Shown: piece after piece, positions 49,601 to 61,234 of the stretch
Layout of the letters: every line of letters starts with the position of its first letter
Numbering within the stretch: position 1 is the first letter of the stretch
Notes under the pieces: model-generated
What the model saw: only the letters and a program-made list of their open reading frames with translations
Databases searched by the model: none
Told to the model about the DNA's origin: nothing
Assembly (NCBI RefSeq): GCF_005239225.2
Contig: NC_133289.1
Location: 1,805,501 to 1,869,500, forward strand
DNA length: 64,000 nt
Direction of reading: 5' to 3'
Origin: Populus alba
Lineage: Eukaryota; Streptophyta; Magnoliopsida; Malpighiales; Salicaceae
Translations under genes and position numbers: made by a program

Positions 49601-50283
49601 TCCCCGTTGAATAATTTGTTTGGCTATGTCTATGATGACGTGTACCATGTCCTATTTAGGCTTCCACGTCAGGTAGTTTTGTCGGCTCATGATCATGTAA
49701 TTCACTTGTGCACATCTTTCGATGATATGTTAACCTCAATTTTAGCTCCGGCCTGGTTTAATGATAAAAAAAAAAAAAAAAAGTTCAGATGATCCACCTA
49801 TTTATAAGTTGATCTAGTACCTGATCTTGAGCCGAGGCTTATAACTATATTTGCGTCCACCTAATTCCACCTCGGCTAATTGACTTGGCATTTTATAATT
49901 TTTATTTCTTCATAAACTGATTACATAGATAATTGTAGTATAAGCTCTGTTTTTTAAGGAAATATTATAATTTCTCACCAAAAATCATAGTAATTTAAGT
50001 GTGCACGAGCCGGCTGCTACAATTTCATTGTGAGACACTTGTTGATTACAAGAAACATGTTAAACTATTGCACTGTAACATCTGAGCCAGTCAGCAATAT
50101 CGATTTCTGATCTCCATGCTGGCAATGCAGTAGATACAGTAACGAAAGACACCATGTTGCTTTGCTCAATGTCTTTTGAGTTTTGAGGCTTTGCTGTGTA
50201 AATCATGAAAGAAAATGTTGTGTTAACTGCCAACTTGTTACAAATTCAGGAGGAGAAATCTAGGAAAGTGAAGTTGGTTTGAT
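46660..50283 (+). promoter_or_regulatory. Leader exon and 3.3-kb leader intron of the coiled-coil gene
   Basis: A CT-rich leader exon probably spans about 46770-46900 (ends tttttctctcag|gtaaac). A possible TATA box, CTATAAAAAAATA, is at 46739. The acceptor caaattcag at 50249 opens an untranslated stretch of 34 nt before the start codon at 50284. The intron (46901-50249) holds repeat relics, described separately, and no gene. 49380-49790 is an unbiased stretch with an open frame but no known product. The exon pair is inferred from splice consensus. Confidence 0.55.
47961..48592 (+). repeat. Pair of ~140-bp direct repeats flanking an AT-rich insert
   Basis: Segment 47961-48094 (start tatgtaactcgagtcttgat) recurs at 48443-48592 (start aatttgtaacccgagtcttgat). 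Shared words are agagcaaattttgttggtcat versus agaccaaattttgctggccat, the atatatttttttaatgaaaaa tract and gatacaatataatt. In between lie two more related blocks (ttaaaattgattta(a/g)tttaatct at about 47841 and 48119) and an AT-rich relic. Confidence 0.75.
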
Positions 50284-53200
50284 ATGGAAGGAGAGACACA
50301 AGTCAGTTCAGAAGTTCCAGTTGTGAAGGGTGATCCTGATGTTGCTGATCTTATTAAGGTAATTTTAATGCCTGAATAAACTTGATGAAAGTGACATTAG
50401 CCTGCATTGCAGAAACTTGCTGAAATGCCAAGTTGCTGTGGATTTTTCCTCTCTTTTTTGAAAAAAAAAACCCTTCTTTGTCAGCTCAGTTTTGATTCTG
50501 GTGATGTTATTACAGCTTACAAATGGAGACGTGACGCATGTAGAAAAGGAAGGGAGGAAGGAAGAGGATGAAACTGATGGAGAATTCATCAAAGTGGAGA
50601 AGGAATCACTTGATGTGAAGGATGGTGGTTCTCATACCGCTGAGGCGAAATCTGCTGGGGAGGCTGATAAGCCATCTGTTGTGGAAAGAAGTTTAAGCGG
50701 TTCGACCAGAGAATTGCTAGAGGCCCAAGAGAAGCTGAAGGAACTTGAGCTCGAATTGGAAAGAGTATCCGCAGCATTAAAGCATTCTGAATCCGAGAAT
50801 ACACTGCTGAAGGATGATGTCTTGCTGGCCAATGAGAAGTTGGATGAGAGTGGAAAGAAGTATGGAGAGCTTGAAATCAGTCACAAGAAATTGCAAGAGC
50901 AGATAATTGAAGCTGAGGAGAAATTTAGTGCACAGCTCCACACTTTGCAAGAAGCTTTACAAGCAAAAGAAACCAAGCATAAGGAATTGGTTGAGGTTAA
51001 GGAATCATTTGATGGTATCACCCTTGAACTCGAGAATTCAAGAAAGAAGATGCAAGAGTTGGAACATGAGCTGGAAGTATCTTCTGGTGAGGCAAAGAAG
51101 TTTGAGGAGCTGCACAAAGAAAGTGGTTTGCATGCTGAATCCGAGACGCAGAGGGCCTTGGAGTTTGAAAGGCTGCTTGAGGCGGCAAAACTGAGTGCAA
51201 AAGAAATGGAAAATCAGATGGCTACTCTTCAGGAGGAAGTCAAGGGCCTGTACGAGAAGGTTGCAGAGAATCTGAAAGTTGAAGGGGCTCTTAAGAGCAC
51301 GACAGCAGAACTTTCAGCAGCTAATGAAGAGTTGGCTGCTTCAAAATCACAGCAGCTGGACACAGAGCAAAGACTTTCTTCAAAAGAGGCTCTCATCGGC
51401 GAACTGACCCAGGAATTGGACCTCAAGAAAGCTTCAGAATCTCAGGTGAAGGAAGATTTCTTGGCTCTTGAGAATTTGCTCACTGCAACTAAAGAAGATC
51501 TTCAAGCAAAAGTTTCGGAGATGGAAGGCATGAAGCTGAGGTTGGAGGAAGAAATCAACACGAGGGAATCAGTTGAGGCTGGGTTGAAAACCCATGAAGC
51601 ACAGGTCTCAACTGTACAGGAAGAATTGGCTAAAGTACTGAAAGAAAAAGAAGCTCTAGAAGCAGCCATGGCGGATCTCACAAGTAATGCAGCACAGATG
51701 AAAGGAGTGTGCGGTGAGCTTGAGGAAAAGTTGAAAACTTCAGATGAGAATTTCTGTAAAACAGATTCTCTTTTGTCCCAAGCTTTGTCAAACAGTGCAG
51801 AGCTAGAACAGAAGTTGAAGTTTCTGGAAGATCTCCACAGTGAATCTGGAGCTGCTGCAGCAACTGCCTCTCAAAAGAACCTGGAGCTTGAGGATTTAAT
51901 CCGAGCTTCGAATGAAGCAGCAGAAGAGGCAAAATCACAACTGAGAGAGCTTGAGATACGGTTCGTTGCAGCAGAGAAGAAGAATGCGGAACTTGAGCAG
52001 CAGTTAAATTTGGTCGAACGAAAAAGCAGTGATGCTGAGAGAGAGGTGAGAGAATTCTCAGAGAAAATATCTGAACTCGGTACTACACTGAAAGAGGTAG
52101 AGGGGGAAAAGAATCAGTTGAGTGCCCAGGTGGAGGAATACCAGGAAAAGATAACCCACCTTGAATCTTCCCTGAATCAGTCATCATCTCGGAATTCAGA
52201 ACTTGAGGAGGAGTTGAAAATTGCAAAAGAAAAATGTGCTGGGCATGAGGACCGAGCAAAAATGCACTATCAGCGCAGCCTTGAACTTGAAGATTTGTTC
52301 CAGACATCTCATTCCAGATTAGAGGATGCTGGAAAAAAGGCAAGCGAGTTTGTGCTGTTGCTTGAAGCAGAAAAGTACAGAATCAAGGAACTTGAAGAGC
52401 AGAACAGTGCATTTGAAAAGAAATGTGTGGATGCAGAAGCAGATTCCCGTAAATACTTAGATAAGATATCTGAACTAGCATCTGAAATTGAGGCTTACCA
52501 AGCAAGGTCATCAAGCCTTGAAGCTTCGCTCCAGATGGCTGGGGAGAAGGAGAAAGAGCTAACAGAATTACTGAATTTGGTCACTGATGAAAAGAAAAGG
52601 CTGGAAGAGGCATCAAGCAGTTCCAATGAGAAGCTGACTGAAGCTGAGAATCTTGTGGGAGTGTTGCGTAATGAATTGTCCGAGATGCAAGAGAAGTTGG
52701 AAAGCATTGAAAATGATCTGAAGGCTGCTGGATTGAAAGAAAGTGATATAATGGTGAAGCTCAAATCTGCAGAGGAGCAACTTGAGCAACAAGAGAAATT
52801 ATTAGAGGAAGCCACTTCTAGAAAGTCAGAGCTTGAGTCATTACACGAAGCCCTAACAAGGGATTCAGAAATCAAACTTCAAGAAGCATTAACAAATTTC
52901 ACTAACAGGGATTCTGAAGCAAAATCCCTGTTTGAGAAACTGAATACCCTTGAAGACCAAGTAAAGGCATACAAAGAGCAGATAACTGAAGCAACTGGAA
53001 GGTCTGCACTTTTGAAGGAAGAATTGGACTTGTGCTTGTTAAAAATGGTAGCTTTGGAAACCTCCAATGAAGAACTCAAAAGTCAGATAGTGGAAGCAGA
53101 AACCAAGTTTTCCAACTCCTTCTCAGAGAATGAACTCTTAGTTGAGACGAACAATCAACTGAAAAGCAAGATTGATGAACTTCAGGAATTGCTAAATTCT

Positions 53201-54858
53201 GCCGTTTCTGAGAAGGAAGCCACATCTCAACAACTTGCTTCTCACGCAAGCACGATCACAGAAATAACAGACAAGCACTCAAGAGCCATAGAACTTCATT
53301 CTGCAACTGAGTCGCGAATGATGCACGCTGAAACACAATTACAAGAGGCAATTCAGAGCCTCACTCTGAAGGATGTAGAAACAAGAGATTTGAATGAGAA
53401 GCTACAAGCACTTGAGGGGCAAGTAAAACTGCATGAAGAACAGGCTCATGAAGCATCCAAAATTGCTGAATCTCGAAAAGGCGAGCTGGAAGAGACTCTC
53501 CTGAAAGTAACACATCTGGAAACTGTTGTAGAGGAACTGAAAACAAAGTCAGGTCACTTTGAAAAAGAGAGTGGTGTGCTAGCTGGGTATAATTTGAAGC
53601 TCACTCAGGAGCTAGCCTCATATGAGTCCAAACTCAGAGATTTAGAGGCAAAACTATCTACAATCCTTTCTGAGAAGGATGGAACTATTGAGCAGCTTCA
53701 CATTTCAAAGAGGGCCGTGGAGGATTTGCAGCAGCAGCTTACTGATGAAGGGCAGAAATTACACTCTCAGGTTTGTAGCATCATTTTTGTTTTTCCTTTT
53801 CGTGGTAAATAATGATTTGGCAATTCTTTTGTCCATAGTCTTCTAACCTGATAAACTTTCAAATCGCAGATATCTTCAGTTTTGGAAGAGAGCAACCTGC
53901 TCAATGAAACATATCAACATGAAAAGAAGGAACTTCAGTCAGTGATCATTCAGCTCGAGGAAGAACTGAAGGGACAGAAGGCCAATGAAGATGCCTTGAA
54001 ATCTGAGATTGAAAGTCTCAAGGCTGAGGTTGCTGAGAAGTCAGCATTGCAAACTTCTCTCGAGGAACTTGAAAAACAATTGACGACTGCTGAAGTTGAA
54101 CTAAAAGAACAGGTATTTTTTCAAGAATCAAGCACGAGTTCAAAAATAGGGTTCTGATGTTCCATTAAGTTTATTACTGAATACTGAACAACATCTCTGA
54201 CTGTAGCTTCGTGTAGGCCTCCCATTGTTTCTATGCAAGGAACTTGTAAAAAACTTTACTGACACTTCTTTCTAATGTTCATCCAAACAGAAAGAAGCAA
54301 ATTCTCAAAAGCTGGAAAAGGAAGCAGCTCTGAAGAAATCCTTTGCAGACCTTGAAGCCAAGAACAAAGAAGTGTCACATCTAGAGAACCAAGTGAAGGA
54401 ACTTGAGCAGAAACTGCAAGAGGCTGATGCTAAATTATTGGAAAAGGTCAGTTTATATCTCCCCCTATTCATGGAATTTTCATTGTCTAAACTGGAAAAA
54501 ATAAGCCATGAGGAGGTGAAGTTGGAAATAAATGGTCAGTGGACATGTTATTATACTAGTCATTTAAATGTAAAAATCGAACATTTGTTTACACTGAGAT
54601 ATATAGCAGGGTGATGGAAGCAGTCCAGCTGAACAGAAAGGAGTAGAGATCAAATCCAGAGATATCAGCGCCGCCATTTCTACTCCCACAAAAAGAAAGA
54701 GCAAGAAAAAGTTAGAAGCTGCATCTGCGCAAGCCTCATCCTCTTCTGAAACACATACTCAAACTGTCGATGTTTCGCCTGCCATGAACTTTAAATTCAT
54801 CTTGGGAGTGGCCTTGGTATCTATCATCATTGGGGTAATTCTTGGGAAGCGTTATTAG
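50284..54858 (+). CDS. Long coiled-coil, tail-anchored protein (At2g32240-like, 'myosin heavy chain-related')
   Basis: Exons 50284-50358, 50516-53770, 53870-54112, 54291-54446 and 54610-54858 join in frame (GT-AG, phase 0) to 1325 residues, the length of Arabidopsis At2g32240 (about 1333). The start MEGETQVSSEVPVVKGDPDVADLIK and the DGEFIKVEKE stretch are conserved in that family (only parts quoted). From about residue 80 to 1240 the sequence is almost unbroken heptad repeat (many LEELK, ELEQ, AEEK words), with no motor domain, so the name 'myosin-like' refers only to the tail-like coil. A basic patch TPTKRKSKKK precedes a single C-terminal hydrophobic segment (FILGVALVSIIIGVILG) and a KRY end. 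This is a typical tail anchor for the ER, plasma or vesicle membrane, with the coil in the cytosol. A membrane-tethering or scaffold role is inferred; I know of no firm biochemical function. It has no place in the Arabidopsis FHY3 block. Confidence 0.93.
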
Positions 54859-56330
54859 TTTTGGCATTTTGGATTTTGGTCCTGCTCACTGCTTCAGGTT
54901 TTTTTGCCCATTTTCTTTAAAAAAAAATTCCTTTTTCCGTTCCAGTTTATACATAAGAGGTTGGAAGCTGTATTAGTATGCTTTCTAGATTAGGTTTTTG
55001 AGCAGTGGTCAGGAATTTGTTTTCTTTATTATCCCTTGCCCCAATCCATGTGACAGAAGAAACGTTCAATTCATGTAATATTCAAGTTTGTATTTATTAG
55101 TTTATTGATTGGATGTAAGTGCTTCGATTCGTTTATTCTTAAACCCGGTCTAGCCTAGCTTGGTAGGTCGCCATGAAAATCTTATGATCTGGAGATTAGG
55201 TTTCAAGATGAACTAGTTTTGACATTGACTCATCCAAACCTCCTGATTAGGTTAACTCAGCTAAATCAATCCAAACTCGGCTAACTCAACATTAAAGAAT
55301 TTTTGCAGAAAAATTGAAACAAATATTTTTGATAAAAATAATAGACTTATTAGGGTGAACACAGCTTGACCCGGCAACCTAGGACTTTTTATCAAGTCAA
55401 ACCCCAAGTGATGAAAGCCAGCACTCTTTCTGGATGTTTGATTAAATTCTCAAGTGGGTTATAAAAAAAACTGGAAAAAACTGAGCATGTGATAAACAAG
55501 AAACATGGAGATCAGGCATCTAGTGACCACTACACCCTGCTTTATAAAGGTAGATTGAATATTGTAATCAAGTTATTTGGCGACCGAACAAGAGCTGAAT
55601 TCAACACATTACCACTGCTGTACCATCAATGTCTGAAAGAATTCAAAGACAAAGTACTGCCACTCAACATTTCATGGAGATGCATCCTGAAGAACCCAAA
55701 GCTCTCGGCGCCGTTATGATTGCCAGTTCAAAAAATTTAGTAGCTTAAAGGATTTAAGATCTGTTGATATTGAGGCAGATTCGGTGTATGATCACACATA
55801 ATGACACAAGAGGATCCATCTAGCTGACGCAACTATTTTGGGATTGAGGCTTAGTTGTTGTATTTGCAATGATTCCTTGTATCATAATTTAAATTCAGTC
55901 ATAAAACCAGCGATAACATCTCTTTGTGATCTCCAGAAATGTAATTATTCTTGATGTCAAAAGGGTTTAAGGTGAGTCAACTCAAAGCCATGAAAGCAAA
56001 ATGATCAAAAGATTCCCATGAAAAGGAAGCCATGGTGTTACTCCATGTGCGGATTTTGTTCTGCGCTCTGCAGATGAAGCACAAACCAGAAAATTTTACT
56101 GGACTCCAAAAAGATGCAGCGCTTAAGGTATTCAACTATGCCATATTTAGGAAGGTCCAAATTGCACAACATTAGTGTCATACTTGATAGGAGTCACAGC
56201 CCCAAACTAGTTCCTATTCATTGCTTCAAACATTACAATACCTTTCTCCAATGTGAGCATATGGTGGAAAACATAACCAGCCATCAATATGAACTCTCCA
56301 TGGTTTACCTCATCATCTCCATTTCTCATT
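54859..56330. other. Spacer between the convergent coiled-coil and hAT-like genes
   Basis: 3' untranslated region of the coiled-coil gene to about 55110. Then a worn repeat at about 55140-55400 with aaacccggtctagcctagc and cttgacccggcaacctagg words, as in other Salicaceae-type repeats in the window. 55480-55720 has an open frame with no known motif. Part of 55720-56330 is probably 3' untranslated region of the minus-strand gene. Confidence 0.45.
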
Positions 56331-59300
56331 TTAAACATCCTTCGATCCATTAAAGATCTCAAAATCATCAAACCCTGCATACAGACCAAAGCGTTTAGCT
56401 TGATTAAGAAAAGGAGCTGACTTGAGACATTCTTGAGCATAGCAAGGCAATTACCAGAAGCGACGTCTTCACTTTCATCAGTTGATGGTGCCAGTGGCAT
56501 TGTATTAACAGAACGTGGAACTAGTGACATCCAATCTGAACTCCCAGCGTCTTCTAGGCAAAGCTCATTCTGTGTGATCCAGTCTTCAACGAGACTGACA
56601 TCATCAAATGAAATGGGGTCCTCAGGAATCTGCTTTTTGTTTCCATCAACCCTGCAAGAAAATCAGTAAGCAAAAGAACAAAAATTATTTCCTCTCTGAT
56701 TTTCAAATAACTAAAATAAACAGTCATTGGTTTTACTTACATTTGTCTAAGACGCAGGTTGTACTGAACAAAGACAAGATCAGCTAGTCGTTGACGCTGT
56801 AGGAAATTTCTTGTGCGATGCACCTTCTCAAAGGGAATATGATTATGGCTACACCCAATTGCACTGCAGGTTTGGCTGAGAATACGAATAGCTAAACGTG
56901 CCAAATTTGGGCAAGATCCGCCATATATAGACCACCATTCAGCTAAAACGCCATGGTATATTTAGAAATCAGTTCCAAGTAATATTGATGAAAAAGAAAT
57001 GTAACCCACTACATGACAGAAAGATGAAATTCTTGTACAAGCAAGGATTGCAAAGAATAAATATAACCGCCTACATGATGTCTTATGTCAAATACGTTGA
57101 ACACAGTAGCAGAAACATGCCAAACAGGCACCAGTGAAGTTATGTTGATATTCCTAAATTTTTTTATGATATTTGACAGTATGAAATGAGTTCGACAATG
57201 AAAGGAAACTTATGTTGACAATATTTTCATAGAGGTTTCTTAAATGGTTGCATGCACATACTTGCCGTGTGTATGACAACAATTGGCGTCCTATCAGAAC
57301 TAATATTATTAGAAAGCTCTTGCAAGAAAGCAAAGAATCTGAACACTAGATGGAAACAGCAGCAGTAATCAAACTATAATGAAAGTATCCTTACCAGGAA
57401 GCAGAGTTCCTCTAGCTCTGATTGCCAACTTCTTCCCAAGGTCTCCTTCTGCATTTTTATACAAGGTTAACTCTTTGACAATCTTATCCTGGACTTCAGT
57501 ATCAGGAACCAATCTCTCGATGCAATCAAACATCCTTGACAAAATCTTATTGTGCATATCTCCTTCAATGCTATAAAAGAACTTGGGGTTAAAGAAGAAA
57601 CCTGCAGCGTGAAGAGGAGTTTGCCATTGTTGTTCCCACCTATGATCTATAATATTCCAGTAGACCATATAATCCTCTCTCTTCACAAGTTCTTTCTTAA
57701 TGGTTTCTTTGGCTCTATATATTCCTGAAAATACATATCCCATCGCAGCCCTCTTTTCACTGCTAACTATTACCAAAACTTGCAGGAGAGGACTTGTTAA
57801 ACGGATGATCAAGATGCATGAAGACCAAAATGACCGATTATTTATAATATCTACCATTGCTAATCCTCCAGGTTGCTTTGAATAAGGGCAGTCCATCCAC
57901 TCCTGTGAGGTTACCATGGTTTGCAAATTAAGTTTGAAATTAGCCATTCGTTTCAATGTAGTGAAGTTGGTAGCAGAGCGTGTCATACCCTGTTGCACAA
58001 TGTCACTACCAGAAGTAAAATTCCTCATCAGGTTCAACACTGCACTGTTATTGTAGACAAATCTCGTGACAGATTTAGCCTGTTCAAGAACTGTATTTAT
58101 CCAATCAAGTTTTCCAATATCCTCCAGTATCAGATCAATGCAACGAGCTGCACAGGGAGCCCAATACAAGGAAGGGAAAGTATCCATTAATTTTTTCCCA
58201 GCAGTAATATAATGTTCTTCACCATTAGTAATTACTTGTAAAATGTTTCCAGCTCCAACTTCCTCCACCATTAGTTTAAGCAATTCATACAGACCATCTG
58301 TTGAGTGGATAAGATTTGATGCATCCACAGATTTCAAAAATACTGTTCCTTTGGAGCAATACACCAAAAAATTCAGTGTAATTACACCACTTTCTGAGTT
58401 GCATTCTTCAACCAAAAGAGAACAGCCAGTCTTCACCCATCTTGTCTTGTATTGATTAATATCACTTTTTACTTCCTCGACCAGACTCTTCAATATCCGA
58501 CCACGAAGATCTTGATGTGAGGGTGCAGCAATCCCTGGCCGCCCATAAGCAACAGTATCAATCAATGGTTGGGAAAAATTTGAGTCCATTGCATCTAAAC
58601 TAGCTCCTATATCATACAAGAACCGCCCCCATATCGCATGGATTGGATTATCTGCTGTTTCTGAACCCATTGCTATTAAAGCATCAGCATCATCTGAAGC
58701 TGCAACAGCAATAGCGCTCTTTCTTGTGCCCAAATTTCCATTACTCGTTCCTTCTCCATCCAGTAAGAAATCTGAATTTACTTCAGCTAAATTGCAGGCT
58801 GCAACAGCTCGAAGTGGGGTGATCATGTCATCACTATAATCAGCAAATATGTATACATCTTCACCACCAGGAGGTGAATCGACATCGTCTAATTTTTCTC
58901 GTTTTGACTTTCGTTTCTTTCTTTGCCTCACTACAATTGGACTTAAATGTTGTTCCATCAAGTCCCGAACATCGGATGGAACTCGTGTACAACTAGGCAC
59001 ACCACCACTATTTCTACCAGCAAGATGCTCCTTAAATCTATGAATGCCACCACCCTTAAACAATTTCGCACAATAATTACACTTTATCTGCACCCGTTTC
59101 TCGTTTTTCAACATTTCACAATGTTTCCATCCCACATCTTTTTTCCTTCGCATTCCCGGAGCTGATTCAAAATTACTGAAGGGATTTGAAAGCATGCCTA
59201 CATCACTAAGAGGCAAATTAACATCACTTTCTTCTTCCTGAATCTTCAGTTGCTGGCTGTTTTGCTTTGCGGTAATCACATCAAGATCTTGCTGCATTAA

Positions 59301-59504
59301 TAGCCGAACATCAGGTGGAACACTTTGGCACATAGGCCCACCACCTTTGGGACCGGCAAGATGCTCCTTGAACCTATGAATCCCACCACCCTCAAATATT
59401 TCACCACAATATATACATTTCATGCGTGTCTTTTCTCCTTCCTTAAACATTTGACAATGTTTCCATGCCAGGTCCTTTGGTGATGGTACCAAAAACTCCT
59501 CCAT
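56331..59504 (-). CDS. Domesticated hAT-transposase-like protein with two BED zinc fingers
   Basis: Exons 59504-57395, 56942-56741, 56651-56455 and 56374-56331 join to 850 residues. Internal introns are GT-AG, and codons split at the joints restore A-E-W-W and M-V-D-G. BED finger 1 has C30, C33, H43 and H48 (CIYC..GGGIHRFKEHLAG). BED finger 2 has C142, C145, H155 and H160. A basic stretch RQRKKRKSKRE follows the second finger. Then come the DUF659/hAT catalytic-like region (GRFLYDIGA, LRGRILKSLVEEVK, FLKSVDAS, YWAPCAARCIDLILED) and a hAT-dimerisation-like end (EWWSIYG, QRQRLADLVFVQYNLRLRQM), ending GFDDFEIFNGSKDV. It closely resembles Arabidopsis At3g22220/At4g15020, named 'hAT transposon superfamily'. 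I recall one BED finger there, so the second may be a duplication. With introns, conserved neighbours and no inverted repeats around it, this is a host gene, probably a nuclear DNA-binding protein of unknown role. An upstream in-frame Met lies at 59531. Confidence 0.92.
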
Positions 59505-60300
59505 TTTCCAAACTAACCCTTTATAAATCACTAAACAGCTTTACCATCAACTTTTCTTCTTCAACTGAAACAAAAAGTAACTGATCAAACCTGAACAACA
59601 TTAATGTTGCCTTTTCCTAGTTGTACAAAACTGTCAGCTGGACCTCAATTCCTACAGTTTGACACAAAACAGAACATAAATAAGACACGCCCTTAATCAT
59701 TAAATACGATGATAGATGAATCAAACTAGCTCACATTATACCTCACAAAGAAAAATAACAGCCTAGAAAACAAAAGTTTGAAACTTTAAAGTCAATAGCT
59801 TAAAAAAATCATCATATGAAGACAACCCAGGTCTTATACTCCTAGTAAAATGTTAGAATCCTCAAATTGATGCCATAGACTATTATCCCAAAAGTCATGC
59901 AAGTCAGCAATTCCTTGATCATGTTATTACATTATAAGACTAAAACCCAGAATATCACAAATACTAAATGGCACTAAATTATACTGCTTTTGGGCATAGA
60001 AACATGATTCAATAAAACAGAAATACAAGTGAAAGAAAAGAACTTTACTCTGTTCTGTAACAGAAAAAAACTATGGTGAATTCTGGTCGGACCGATTGTT
60101 TTGACCCAGCTGGTTCTCTGGGTTTTCACAGGTGATCTATCTGGTGGTGAAGTTTTGAGGGAAGATTCTTGTTGGGTTGTTACCTCGACTAGCTGATCAT
60201 CGGAATTTCGGGTGAACCGAGAAGATGGTCTGGTTGCTGGTCTGGTTTTGTGTCCTGCCGGTTAGGTTTTTTTTTTTTTTTTTTTTATGGGAGAGGCACT
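59505..60300 (-). promoter_or_regulatory. Leader and promoter region of the hAT-like gene
   Basis: 59540-60060 is typical of leader introns, with no gene. 60070-60260 is less AT-rich (ttgacccagctggttctctggg, ctcgactagctgatcatcgg) and is the likely leader exon and promoter. T-runs at 60267-60286 and 60331-60346 bracket its upstream edge. Splice points could not be fixed. Confidence 0.4.
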
Positions 60301-61234
60301 GAAAGAGAGTTGTTTTGATTGCTTGGATGGGTTTTTTTTTTTTTTTCTGGGTCAACTATATTTTTGCCTCTCAAGTGTCTAGATTTGAGATATTTTATTT
60401 GTCTTTACCATTTAGAATTTGTCAAAATTAATTCTATAGATTTTAAAATGTTCCAAGATCACCCCTATATTAAATATTAGAATATTAGCCGTTTAGAACC
60501 CATTTGTCTATTCAATGAAAATTGTATTTTAAATTAAAAATATAAAAAAAAATATTTTTTATTTGAAAAGCAGTATAAAACGTAGCAAACTGCGGAAAAA
60601 AAAACAAATAATGAAACAAATTGCCAAATAATATTTATTTTCTTTCTAGTCCACTTCTCGCAATTTAATCTAGATTTATCTACAATTACTATTCATAGTA
60701 ATGAAACAAATTGCGAACCAACATTTTTAATTATTTAAAAACTATAAGATTAATATTAACATGGGAAAAATTTAAACCAAGAGAATTGTAGCTCATTATT
60801 ACTCAATTATAGGATATTGAATATAGTTTATCCATTTTTTTATGAAAAAATTATTTTTTCACCTAATAACTTATACTAATGTATTATCCAGCGTTCCGTA
60901 ACGGCCAATAATAATTTTTTAAAAAAAAATATAAGAAAAATATTTTATATTTTAAAAATTATTTTTAAACAGACTTGGGTCAGTCATTTTTAGACCCAAA
61001 TTTCTTGGGTTTGGCAAACTAGACCCAAGAGCTTTGAATCTATTGGGTCTGGTGTAATACCCAGACTCGAGGAGCTTGAGTCTGGCAACTCTTACTTTAC
61101 CTAAGCAAACAAAAACACAAGCAAAGGATAAATTTTTTTTATTATTTTTTATAAGCTCTTGGGTGTTGCAATCAAGCCAAACCAGGAAGTATTAGGTCTA
61201 GCGGTCAAGTCAGTTCCAATAAGTTTTTTTTTTT
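60301..61234. repeat. AT-rich spacer ending in a 'gacccaag/ttgggtc' repeat block
   Basis: No gene. 60970-61090 carries several inverted words of the type agacccaaga and ttgggtctgg; related words return at about 61875 and 62200 on either side of or inside the minisatellite, so they probably belong to one composite element. Confidence 0.55.

Noticed and set aside
50589..53546. Many minus-strand open frames inside the coiled-coil gene
   Set aside because: They are shadows of the long repetitive Glu/Lys/Leu-rich exon; the sense strand gives a continuous heptad protein and joins to other exons.
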